Below are positions 53,822-63,811 of a stretch of 64,000 nt of DNA, piece after piece; positions within the stretch are counted from its first letter, which is position 1, and every line of letters starts with the position of its first letter. Source of the DNA: Oikopleura dioica. Lineage: Eukaryota > Chordata > Appendicularia > Copelata > Oikopleuridae. A program made the translations under genes and the position numbers. The stretch spans positions 1,240,001 to 1,304,000 of the forward strand of contig OU015570.1 of NCBI GenBank assembly GCA_907165135.1. The letters are read 5' to 3'. The notes below the pieces were generated by a model. That model was not told the origin of the DNA and did not search any database. It saw only the letters and a program-made list of their open reading frames with translations.

Positions 53822-55990
53822 TCTTGGAAGGCGGGACAGTTATTGGTGTGAATTTTAATTGCGGTTTTACTGGAGAGCGAGTATGATCAAGAGTGCGGAG
53901 ATGAAAGGTTCGGAGGGTTTCCCCTATATAAATTTCGGAACAGGAGCAGTTGAATCGGTAACAAATGCCTGATTTTTTAAGATGAATCAGGTTTCCGCCT
54001 AAGACGGGATTTAATAATTTGGCCTAAACGAAGGGTTTTAAAAGCGAGAATAACTTTGTACTGCGGTGTGATTTTACGGATGAGAGAGGAAATGGATTTG
54101 GCAATTTTGTTAACGCGTGGTGATGTTAATTCCAGACTCAAATGAAAACGATGAGTGATATTTGGGTCTTTTTCAGGGGGCACGAATTTGCGATCTTCGA
54201 TGGATCTAATTTTACATTTGATAATTTTAGCAGGGTAGTCGTTTTTAACAAATTTCTTAGTAAGAGAGGAAAGTGCACTGTCGAGATTTTGTGCAGTTGT
54301 AGTACAGCTGTTAGCGCGATAGATTTCGCCAGAGAGAAGTCCAAGTTTTTGAGAGAGGGGTGAAACTGATTTGGTGAAGTGTTGTTAAGTGTCGCCTTTG
54401 GAAGGCTTCTGATACTGTTTGAGCTCCAGTAATTTAGTGTTTGGATCCAGATAAATAGTCGTATCGAGGTAATTTAGAGAATGATAAGAGTCGAATTCAA
54501 TAGTGAAATTAACGTTCTTATCCCAGTTGTTAAGAGGGTGGTTAATACGCGGAAGTTCGGACTTTTTGATGATGCATTTTACATCATCGACGTATACTCC
54601 ATAAAATTTGATGTTGTTACAGGATTTTTCATGGTCGATAATATCGCTTTCTAAAAAATGCATCATGGTGTTGGCGATAATGCCGGAAATTTGCGATCCC
54701 ATTGCTACACCGCTGGACTGGCGATAGAAGCTGGTTTCTGTACAGAAGGCAGTATAGTAACAGAGCGTTTTAGTAATTACTTCTTCGAAAATGGGCCGAG
54801 GGATGATTTCGCATTCAATATCATCTCTTGACTCTTTTTCAAAGAATTTTGCACGGTTTGAGTAAATGAGATGGACAATTTTTAGGATGATGGGCTGTAT
54901 TTTATATCTGGTATAATTGTATTCAGAATTTTTGCAAAATAAGTTTCAATACCGGAAGTGAGTGAATTCTTGCTAGATACAATGGGGCGCAGTGAATGTC
55001 CTGGTTTGTGCCGTTTCAGGAGGCTATAAGCGGATTTAATGGCATAATTAGGGCGTATAAGATTGAAGGTGTTCTTACTGAGGTAAGGCTCAAGTTTACT
55101 TATAAGGGGGTAGAAAATTTTAAGATCAAGGTAGAGAGGATTACGGGCGAGTTTAATAAATTGAGAATTATTTAATTGTTTGTTAACTTTAGTATTGTAC
55201 TCGTCAGTGTGAATAAGTTGGATGTTTTTACTTTTATCAATTTTTATAAAACGGACAGAAGGGTTGTTATTTAGAAAGGAGGTAAGTTATTTTTGTTTGT
55301 TGCTTGGCATGTAGCACTTTCTTAACAAATGAAATTTGAGTTTTAAAATCGATTTAACTTCATCAATGGTAAGAGGGTCAATTTTAACAGATTCAGCGTA
55401 TTTAGTCCAGTTTTGTGTTAACTATTCGAGAGAAGTTAGAAGTTTGTTTGGGTTTGCGCTTCGATGCAAGGGGAGGTCAATGCCTAGTTTGAGCAATTCG
55501 GTGAGTTCGGAAGAAATAGGTTCGTTTTTAGTGTTAAAAATAGTAATGGGACAGTGGTGATGAGTGTTTGCAGATAAAAGAGATTGTATTTTAGAGTTAC
55601 GTTTTTTATCAAGGGGAAGTTGGTTGTTCGCAATGGTGGAAAAGATATGTTGTTTGGTGGTCGAAAAGTCGGAAGAGTTAAAATTTTGCTGCAGAGAAGA
55701 GACTTGGTTTTCGAATTTTGTTCGCAGGGTACAAATAGTGTGTACCGTACAAATGCGGGATTGTGTGGCTATTATGTCTTTATCAACAATTTTGAGCCGG
55801 TGAGAAAGTAGTTGATCGGGTGACCGATTAGTGTTGTAGTAGGGATTTAGGGAGATTAGTATAGTTTGGGGGTGTTTTGGCTTCGAAACATACGGTTAAG
55901 AAAGTAAGATGTTGTTTACTTCTATGAAGTTTCTCTCCAGGTTTGTTTAGTTTGGAGAAGTCGTCGATTATCCATGTGGTAATATCTTTG
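53822..55990 (-). mobile_element. Penelope-like element, main part (decayed)
   Basis: Minus strand: RT with VAMGSQISGIIAN (54660-54702) and YVDDVKCII, frame 54385-54702; connecting part 53977-54344; GIY-YIG (CSEIYIGET, about 53925) after a frameshift near 53975. Upstream (54703-55560) RT N-terminal sequence is readable only in pieces (LRPIVSSKNS). Flanked by inverted repeats at 52131 and 56050. Not functional. Confidence 0.75.
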
Positions 55991-55995
55991 AAGTT

Positions 55996-56190
55996 GGCGT
56001 GTTGAATTTTATATTTTCATTTATTCGCAAGATCTTTCGAGTCAGATGGTATGAGCCTATAGATCAAAATTTCCCAGATACGCGATTATTTCTTTCTAGA
56101 TTTACTCGCACCTTTCCGTCTTTCTCACACACCGGCTCACTCGCATTTTTACCAGTCCGGTAAGTAACTCCTGTTCAATTCCTTCTCTAG
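55996..56190 (+). repeat. inverted terminal repeat of PLE, right arm
   Basis: 56050-56190 pairs with 52131-52262. 55996-56046 also pairs with 56226-56281 (TTTATTCGCAAGATCTTTCG), a local inverted repeat. Confidence 0.75.
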
Positions 56191-56205
56191 TTTACCTTTT
56201 TCAGC

Positions 56206-56231
56206 CTGAAGAAGAGTCATCTGACTCGAAA
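56206..56231 (+). ncRNA. hammerhead-ribozyme-like core in PLE terminal repeat
   Basis: CTGAAGA, a perfect 5-bp stem GAGTC/GACTC with loop ATCT, then GAAA, followed by TCTTGCGAATAAATG. This is the best-formed of the four cores seen. Confidence 0.55.
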
Positions 56232-56942
56232 GATCTTGCGAATAAATGAAAATATAAAATTTAATACGTCAACTTCAAAGATAAAAATAAAGATATTCAC
56301 AGATAGATCCGGCGTTCTTTTTATAAGAGGAGAAGTGAGCTTCGACGAAGAGAAGTTTGGTACAAGAGCTTTTCAAGAGTGTCGCAAGAAAATCCGTTAA
56401 AATTGGATCAATGTCCAGAATTTTGGGAGCACGCTCACTTAAACTTTTCACTCACTTGGACTCGCGCTCGTTCTAACCCCCGCTCACTTGAACTCGTCGG
56501 TTCAAATGAGATTTTGGTTCAATCGAGCGGGAGTTCAAGTGAGCTTTCAAATTTGCGTGGGCGATAGCGCCGCGCGCCGAGTGGTCAGATTTAATGCAGC
56601 TCTTTTCGATTTTTCTTATTTTTTCACGATTTCTTAGTAAATTTTCAAGAGAAAATCTCATCTAGAGAAAAAAATCAAGGATTAAAAAGAGAAGTCCTGG
56701 CCTTGGCAACCTGTGAAAAAAACCTGAGTCAGGATTGAAAAATAATAAAGAAGCTGCTGAGCGGCTTTTAGAAAATGACTGTTTTGATAAAATTAATGAG
56801 GTTGCCCATTCTAGTTCTCTCTTCAATTAAGTCCTTCGTTTTCCCCTTTCTTATATTAACTTTCTTACTTTAAATCCCTTTTCTTATTTTCAAAGCCTAA
56901 AATTGTCAGGAAATAACCGTCTCTTCATAGAATGAAATAAAG

Positions 56943-57244
56943 GGGTGGCGGGCGCCCAGGTTCACAATCGGTTGGTTCACAATTTTGTGAACCCGGTTCA
57001 CAATTTTGTGAACCTGGTTCACAATTTCGGTCAAAAAAGTGACTCAAATCGACTGAAGGCGGGGTTGTAGAGAAAGTTTATAACGTCTAAAATGAGTTTC
57101 TCTATAAAATCAGGCGCGGAGCGCATAAAGTTCCCTGATTTCATCCTTTTAAAAATTTTGTGAACCGGGTTCACACAGATTGTGAACCGGGTTCACAAAA
57201 TTGTGAACCGGGTTCACAATTGTGAACCTGGGCGCCCTACACCC
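56943..57244. mobile_element. palindrome-cluster element with 8-bp TSD
   Basis: Ends GGGTGGCGGGCGCCCAGG and CCTGGGCGCCCTACACCC, flanked by AAATAAAG (56935-56942, 57245-57252). Each end carries copies of GGTTCACAATTTTGTGAACC; the centre has CAGGCGCGGAGCGCATAAAG. No ORF. It is inserted at the start of the RPS25 fragment inside the MULE. Confidence 0.8.
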
Positions 57245-57345
57245 AAATAAAGTTGCTTGCCAATGCTTGCGTCTTCGATCAGGCCAACTACGGCAAGGTC
57301 ATGAAGGAAGTTCCCAACTACAATCCCCTTCATCATCATCAAAGG
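57245..57345 (+). pseudogene. RPS25: ribosomal protein S25 fragment
   Basis: The frame reads KLLANACVFDQANYGKVMKE then VPNYN, which matches the conserved eS25 segment (hydrophobic-FD-A-Y-K--KEVPNYK). A GTAAGA donor follows. The rest of eS25 is absent up- and downstream, and a transposon sits at its upstream edge. It is a captured or broken fragment within the MULE, not a working gene. Confidence 0.6.
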
Positions 57346-57488
57346 TAAGAATTTCCATAAATAATAAAGCAAAGCCTTGAAGGACTTAATTGTGAAATTA
57401 AATCAAACTTTTTTCTTTTAACGAGTTGATATTTATTCCTAGAAGATTCGCCGAAATCAGACATGAATGAAGAAATGAGCACAGAAAT

Positions 57489-60400
57489 TCAAGAACTCGT
57501 CGTCGGACTCAAATCCTGAGTGAGTCTACTTTGCATCTCGTCTTGCGTCTCCGAGTTGGTATGCAGATTTTCGTCAAGACTTTGCCTGGCTTCTGATAAA
57601 GGTAACTCATCGTCACTACTGTCTGGGCGAGGAGCAATAATTACTCTTTTTTTAAGTGGTGGTTGCACCTCGACTAAGTTAACTAATAGTTTTACATTTT
57701 TGTAATTGAGCTTACCTAAATTAATTAAATAATCGTCATCTTGCTGATTCTGAGGCATGTTCATCCCAATCGGCTGGCCGTAAACTTGCTCACCCGGTGG
57801 ATGCATCATGCCTGGATTCATCTGCATTTGGTTCGGCATCATGTTCATGTTGCCCATGTCCTCTACCGAATCCCAATTCGAGCAATCAAATGAATAATCA
57901 CTCGCACCCTTCGCACTGTTATCATTAGTTGCATACTAAAATATATTTTCAGACGGAGTGCCTAGAATCCGCTTGGGAAAAAGCGCCCTCTGCCGCGCGC
58001 TTTTCTGAAAAGAGGCCGAAAATAGGAGCGTGCAGCCACAAATTCGTGGATCATCAAAGGTAAATCTAACATTCCAAAAAGAATAAGGGGAATTTTCGGG
58101 GAGATCAGCCTTTCTTCGTAGAAATCTATCAATTTCAATTTTTGCAACAATAGCTTCATCATCGTCATCGTCTAAGTTATTTTCTCTCTCTTCAATAGGA
58201 TTCTTTCTAAGATAATCTTTGTATCTCCGAGCCTTTTCGTACATTTCTGCTCTTAGTTCTGAAGTTTTATCGTAAAATTTTTCTTCAGCCATTTTTTTAG
58301 CCTTTTCAACAGCATCTTCAAACGCAATATCATTCATCCTTTTTTTCAACTAGAATTAAATTAAAGAGTATTTAAATACTTCTGGTCTCCTCCAAAGATA
58401 CGATCTTTTTTTCTTATCATCATTTTTTGCTATCCTTTCTTGTCGTTCTCTATCTTTTACTTCCTTCTGACATGCAGCCAATTCGGCCTTATCTTTCGCG
58501 ATCTGTGCTCTTTTCTCCGCTGCTAACCTCTTTTTCTCAGCTTCTTGACGCTCCCTTTCCGCCTTTTTACGTGCCCTTTCATCAGCTTTTCTCTTCTTCT
58601 CTTCTGCTTCATTTTTTTCCCTCTCCGCCTTTTTTTGTGCCCTTTCTTCTGCTTTTTTCTTCTTTTAAGCTGCTTCTTTTTGCTCTCTTTCTGCCTTTTT
58701 TAGTGCCCTTTCATCCGCTTTTCTCTTCTTTTCAGCTTCTGCTTGTTTGGCCTTTTCCTCCGCTTGTTTCTTTTTTTCCGCTTCATTTCTTTCTTTTTCT
58801 TCGATTATTTTTCGTTGTTTTTCAATCAGATCACTACTACGAAGTGCTGTCTTAGCTCGCTCGATCTCCTCCTTATTCATTTTTCCAGGTTTCCGTGGCT
58901 GAATGTTAACATATCGTTTTAGCGGCACAAGATAGACGACTGGCCGCGGGGTCACAGTCGATGAACTAGTTGATGCCTCCTTCGACGACGGGAGCGACAC
59001 CAAGGAAGATTTGATCAAGTTCGTCGACATCGGCATTGACGACGATTCAGTCAACGTCGGATCAGGTAATTCAGAATCCTCAGATTCATACTCGTCAATG
59101 ATATCAAATTCTGAATCAACTTCAGGCTGATTGAAGATATTTTCGCGTTGAAATGATTGCTGGCAATGTAACCCTGTGGCTTCATGAACTGGCGCAAGAT
59201 CAGCTTCAGTAAGCTCTTGTGGCGGCTCTATTTCTCCTTCATCTTCGTTTCGGAGATTTTCCTCGGTAAGCTCAAAAATTTTAGTCTTTATTTACAAATT
59301 ATAAACTTACATCACTTCGTATTTCTTTGAGAGCTTTGTAAAAGTAAGGTGTTTTGTCAGTTTCTCGAATAAACTTCATGAAACTTGCGTTATCTGTGAG
59401 CATAGTTTCTGCTGCTGATGGAGCAAAGTAGATCTTCCGGAAGTACTTCAGCATAATTTTTTTTCTTTCAACGGAATCTTCCTCAAGAACGAATTCCTTG
59501 ATTAATTTATTTATGAACACATATCGCATCAGCATTGATAACTTTCTTGACCTTCGTTCAGCGCAAAAAATCGCGTCTTTTTCCATATTACTATGCTCAG
59601 CCTTTCTTCTAGCTATCGTACAAGCTCTTACCAGCTCAGTAACCTTACTTATATGCGTGGCCTTCGTAACGCCGCATAATTCCAGTTTACCATGCTATGA
59701 TGATTATTTAACCATTTTTTTAGTCTTCCTTGATTTCACTTACGAACGATTCAACTCCATTATTGGTGTTATCTGTGCAACCTTCTTTGCTTCGTCTGGC
59801 TAGCTCAACACTCCAGGTACTCGACGGATATATAGAATCAGCTCGGATCCATGTAGCCCTCAGGTATCGTTCAAAATCACTCCATAAAGCGTCGGATAAT
59901 GGACATTTCAATCGAGAGATAATGTCGCCTAATAGTTCAGAATAGCAATCGTAAAAGTTTTTATTTGATAAGTCCACCCATGCCATTCCAGCCACAAGAC
60001 TTTGCAAGTCAGATGCTTTTTCATATCGGCTTTGGAGTCCTATATCCGCGGCATATCTCTGGCAAGCTTTTTGTTGCTGTATTCAAAATTATAAATCAAA
60101 TTATCTGATAGAAAATCTTTAGAAATCCCGTAACCGGCGCAGAAGGAATCGTCTCTGCTTCGTACGTCGAAGAAATTGCCGAAGAAAACTTCGACGATGT
60201 TCCAGACAACGATTCCTTCACTTCCAACTCGGGTAAGAACGATATTGATAATTTTAGCCCATAAGTGAAAATGACATCCTTCAAAATGAAGGTTCTGATC
60301 GTGGAAAACCGAATTGAATGCCAGCCTTTGTGCTGGCTCGAAGTCTGCCATAACGGTCGTCAATTGAGTTGTCCCTAATAGATTCTAATAGGAGCGGTTT

Positions 60401-60818
60401 TAATCGTAATTCTAGTAACATTCCGATCACTGGACGATGATTTTTGTAACAATAATGGAAAATGCTGTATGGATAACCTCTATCAAGTCGAAAAGTGCGA
60501 ATGTAACAATGGTAAGCCTAATTTTACGCCTTTCCTTCAGTGCATAAAGAACATTCACAAATGTCTCTGTTGTGCTATTCGGGATGAGACACGTAAATCG
60601 AGGATAACAATGTCCACTTGCATCTTTTGTTGACAATGTCCAGATCAGTTCAGCTGGCATATCAGGTTTTTTCTTAAGATGTTTTCCATCTGCTGTCCAG
60701 AGGGATTGAATTTTTAATTGATGAAGCGATGCATCAGTGGCGAAACACGGAAAATCATCGAAAACTTGACTCTGATCATGATCCTCGAGCTCGGAATTGT
60801 CTATTCGCCATCTGGTTC
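57489..60818 (-). CDS. MULE transposase with long C-terminal tail
   Basis: Exons 60528-60818, 60241-60374, 59744-60076, 59311-59694, 58380-59270, 58071-58349, 57716-57935 and 57489-57673 join in phase (the donor after 60241 is weak). Landmarks: SLWTADGKH (first Asp), LIPNSTTETF, MADFEPAQR (second Asp), GCHFHLW (C-H motif), W-DFERYLRATW, and TNNGVESF-HGKL across a splice. The tail is acidic (DEGEIEP, DEYESEDSE), then a Lys/Glu coiled coil (58440-58870), then a Met/Asn/Gln-rich stretch and LSPTTSS. An in-frame TAA (58665-58667, one base from GAA) truncates the coiled coil. One intron is only 30 nt (58350-58379). Confidence 0.8.
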
Positions 60819-60879
60819 CTGTCAATTGTTAATTGATATTTTTAGGAAGAGATTATGAGCGGAATATTCTGTAAAAAGC

Positions 60880-61560
60880 GAAGATGGAGACAACAAAGAG
60901 AACAAACATTCAGGATCATCTCAATCAAACTGCAGCTATTCAAAAGGCAACTGAAACGATTCCCGGTAAAGCATCAGGCTTCAAAGACATCCAAAGTACG
61001 CTCAAATTCAAAGAAAAGGAGCTGATGAACATTTAGGTCTGAGCGAGCGTGAGAAGCTCAGAAGCCAGCTTACCGATGAGATTTTGGAAATCAAGCAGGA
61101 CAATGAGCGCCTCTACGATGAGATCAAGTAATGTCACCGATTTCTTTCATCTCATAATTTATTTTTCAGATGCGCAGTTGAAGCAAAGGCTACCAAAAAA
61201 ACAAGAATCGGAATTGTCAGCTGCATTCTCAAGGGTGAGCTCACAGAAGCAATCACTCGCTTATCAGCCGACTTTGCCAATCTATTCGAGAGCATCCACG
61301 AACTTGTTTTCAACTGAAGTTCCAACAATTATCGGTGGTGAAGGTAATGTAGTTTTAAAGTAGGCCCAGTCCTGATTAACCCTTGATTTCAGAATCCGAG
61401 ATGAAGAACTACAAAGAAACGAAACATTCGTTTGGGATGTTGCCTGCAAGCGCGCTGCAAGACTTCATCGACAAGGGACGCCATTTAAGAGAGTTTGTTC
61501 TCGAGTCCAACAGCGACAACGAGTCTATGCTCAAGAAAATAAATCCAATAAAAGGTAGAT
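60880..61560 (+). pseudogene. coiled-coil gene fragment inside MULE intron
   Basis: Open pieces METTKRTNIQDHLN, LKFKEKELMNI then stop, LSEREKLRSQLTDEILEIKQ, and later MKNYKETKHSFGMLPASALQ, with small introns between. Helical, Glu/Lys-rich. Stops and a frame change near 61180 argue for decay. Not recognised; may be part of the same captured gene as the p47-like sequence that follows. Confidence 0.4.
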
Positions 61561-61639
61561 CATTAGCAAATGCAGTATTTAACCGGTGAATTAGATTTCT
61601 ACGTTGCTGATAGACAATGACCCAAGTAAGTAAAAGAAC

Positions 61640-62309
61640 CAGAAAAAGTTAAAATCACGATGTGAAAAGATGGTTTTACTATCAATGATGAAGTAAGGAT
61701 TTTTCGTTTTTGATTGTTGAACTCATTGTTTGAATTATTAGGACATCCGACTTTACAGTGGGCCCAGAAATCAGCAATTCTTGGATCAAGTCACTAGCGG
61801 AAGACTGAAATACGGAACAGAAGTGGCTCTGGAAATGGAGAAGGCGACAAGATGATTACGAAGCAACAAGGTAACATGTTACCCAGAGAAAGGTCTTAAA
61901 ACAGCTATTCTAGCCAAAGCCACAGTTCAAAGCCTTCACTGGAAGTGGCAACAGACTTGGCGCAAGTGACGCTGGCCCCTCAATTCCACCATCAAAGGCG
62001 CCGGCGACGGAATCGCTGGTCAACATTGACGAGTCAAAATCAAAAACAAAGTTGCGATTCCGTCTATCTTCTGGAAAATAGCTAGTTCAAGGTAAATCAG
62101 AAAATAACGCCAATTCTACTAATAAACTCGCAGAATTCAACCAAGACCACACTATCAGCGACATCAAAAAGTTCTGCGACCCTCACACCGGCGGACGCTC
62201 TTACGAGCTGCGCTCTGGCTTCCCGCCGAAGCCCCTCGATCTCAATTCCACTTCTTCACTCGTCGAGGCGAAACTGCTCAATGAAACCCTTTTTCAAAGA
62301 CTGCTCTAA
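61640..62309 (+). pseudogene. NSFL1C: p47/NSFL1C-like (SEP + UBX) pseudogene
   Basis: p47 is a p97/VCP cofactor. SEP part: KDGFTINDE, 50-nt intron (61692-61741), DIRLYSGPRNQQFLDQVTSG. UBX part: LRFRLSSGK, LVQ, then EFNQDHTISDIKKF and LLNETLFQRLL at the C terminus (TAA 62307-62309), with an intron 62092-62133. Three in-frame stops break it: TGA 61663-61665 (where a Trp is expected), TGA near 61855, and TAG 62079-62081. Runs opposite to the transposase, inside its large intron. Domain order matches NSFL1C. Confidence 0.75.
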
Positions 62310-62399
62310 CAATCTAACAAGTATCACTCACTTCATATTTCTATTCTCACATGTACTGCGTATTTAGTCAATTCTTGCGTTAAAAGTTCAATTCAGCGA

Positions 62400-62667
62400 T
62401 TACAATACAATTAACATGAAATTTTCTGAAATAAAAAGACCTTCAAGTTCAACCGCTATTAATATAAGATTGGAATCAATTAACAATTCTTGTATACAAT
62501 TTAAGTGTTCTTCAATTTGAGCAGTCCTATCCACTACTATTCTCTCAGCACGTATGCCTGATGATTTTTCAAAACGCCAGGAGGATTGCTGCTGATTTCG
62601 ACTTTTTTTCTTGTCAAAAAAATATTTTGAATCTTGCTCGGTTAAACCGATAGCCTCTTCAATTTCT
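62400..62667 (-). CDS. probable transposase upstream exon (partial)
   Basis: After an ATATTTTAG acceptor the frame reads EIEEAIGLTEQDSKYFFDKK, then QQSSWRFEKSSGIRAERIVV, then EEHLNCIQELLIDSN, to TAA at 62400. A donor within it (GAAG-GTCTTT) may splice onward instead. Position and strand suit an N-terminal part of the MULE transposase. No known motif. Confidence 0.4.
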
Positions 62668-62740
62668 CTAAAATATGTTTTCTCATCTTAAGTTGAAAAA
62701 CAATCAGACTTCGGAGTTCTTCGAAGAGAACATACCTCTG

Positions 62741-63028
62741 TTATAAAAGCTCGGAAGACTTGATAGTCTTTGTTCGATTTATGAATCCAATCTGTTTGAT
62801 GTAGTTAGAGACAAGAGCCCTCCATCCATCGCTTGCAATACAAGCCGAGTCAGATAAATGTTTGAACCAATCCTCCAACGGTCCAAGTTTCATATTTTCG
62901 ACGTCGAAGTAATTTTCCTCTTCTAACCTTTCTTTCGCCTTTTTTAAATATAAATATGTCTTGCATGTGCATCCTTTTGATTTTCGTAAGCAAAGAAGTC
63001 GTACTCGCCACGGATACTCTGAAGCCAT
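62741..63028 (-). CDS. probable transposase N-terminal exon (FLYWCH-like)
   Basis: MASEYPWRVRLLCLRKSKGC, then TCKTYLYLKKAKERLEEENY. W-R--C-----KGCTC is reminiscent of the FLYWCH fold that precedes the MULE domain in animal transposases. Ends SSELL at a stop; a GTATGT donor lies just after. A frame at 63089-63298 upstream (PSLQNFNKLPLSGTLDEPQA) may be an earlier exon. Confidence 0.4.
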   Translation of the reverse strand: MASEYPWRVRLLCLRKSKGCTCKTYLYLKKAKERLEEENYFDVENMKLGPLEDWFKHLSDSACIASDGWRALVSNYIKQIGFINRTKTIKSSELL

Positions 63029-63811
63029 ATTTTAGCGCCTTACCCAGAAATAGGTCGATATGCGTTCAGGCGTTAACTCCAAATGCAACTATTTTTTACC
63101 ATTAGAATCACTCTCCGTAAACGTAAGAGGCCAACGAGGAGAAAACCATGCAACATCACTGCCAACTCTAACCGCTATCCTCCAATTAGTCTTCAAGGGA
63201 AAGCAACCTAAGGCTTGAGGCTCGTCCAATGTTCCGGACAATGGAAGTTTATTGAAGTTCTGAAGACTAGGAGGCTTTGTCGGCCATAACAGCTTCATTT
63301 TATCTATTAAAAAAATTTAGCCAGAAAATACAGTACGAAATGGCTTTGAATTACAGATTTATCTACAGTTATTCTTCCTCAATCTTCTCTCACTCAATTA
63401 ATAATGCAGTATTGTGTAACCTTCAAGTACTTCTTAAAACCGGCAACCTCAATTCCTCCGTCTCACAGACACAAAGTCTCGTAGACAACAGACACCTGCA
63501 AGAACTCATCAACCTCCGAACTTCAACCTTTTAAATTTTTAAAAGAGTGTTTCAAACAACTTTCAAGGAGATGTTTAAATATCTTCTTGATTCTGTCATG
63601 TGATTGATATTTTTTCGAATTTATTTGAATTTTTCTTTCTTTTTTTTTCAGGAAAAAATTTTGCAGAAAAGAAATTTTTGGCACTCATTCTAACTCCTCG
63701 CTCAATTGAACCGGCGCTCTAATTGGCCGGCGAGTTCAAACGAGCGAAGAGTCAGAATGAGCGCGAGTCCAAGTGAGAGAAAAGTCCAAGTGAGTGTGCT
63801 CCAGAATTTTG

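Larger units (their letters stand above)
56426..63802 (-). mobile_element. complete Mutator-like element (MULE) carrying gene fragments
   Basis: Ends GGAGCACGCTCACTT and AAGTGAGTGTGCTCC lie in TIRs of about 110 bp with internal hairpins (GCTCACTTGAACTC and complement). AGAATTTTG flanks both sides (56417-56425, 63803-63811), the 9 bp typical of MULEs. Inside: minus-strand transposase (57489-60818, plus candidate N-terminal exons to 63028), RPS25 fragment, p47 pseudogene, coiled-coil fragment and a nested 302-bp palindrome element. Length 7,377 bp. Confidence 0.85.

Noticed and set aside
58427-58855. Plus-strand Phe/Leu/Pro-rich frame
   Set aside because: Antisense of the Lys/Glu coiled-coil exon of the transposase.
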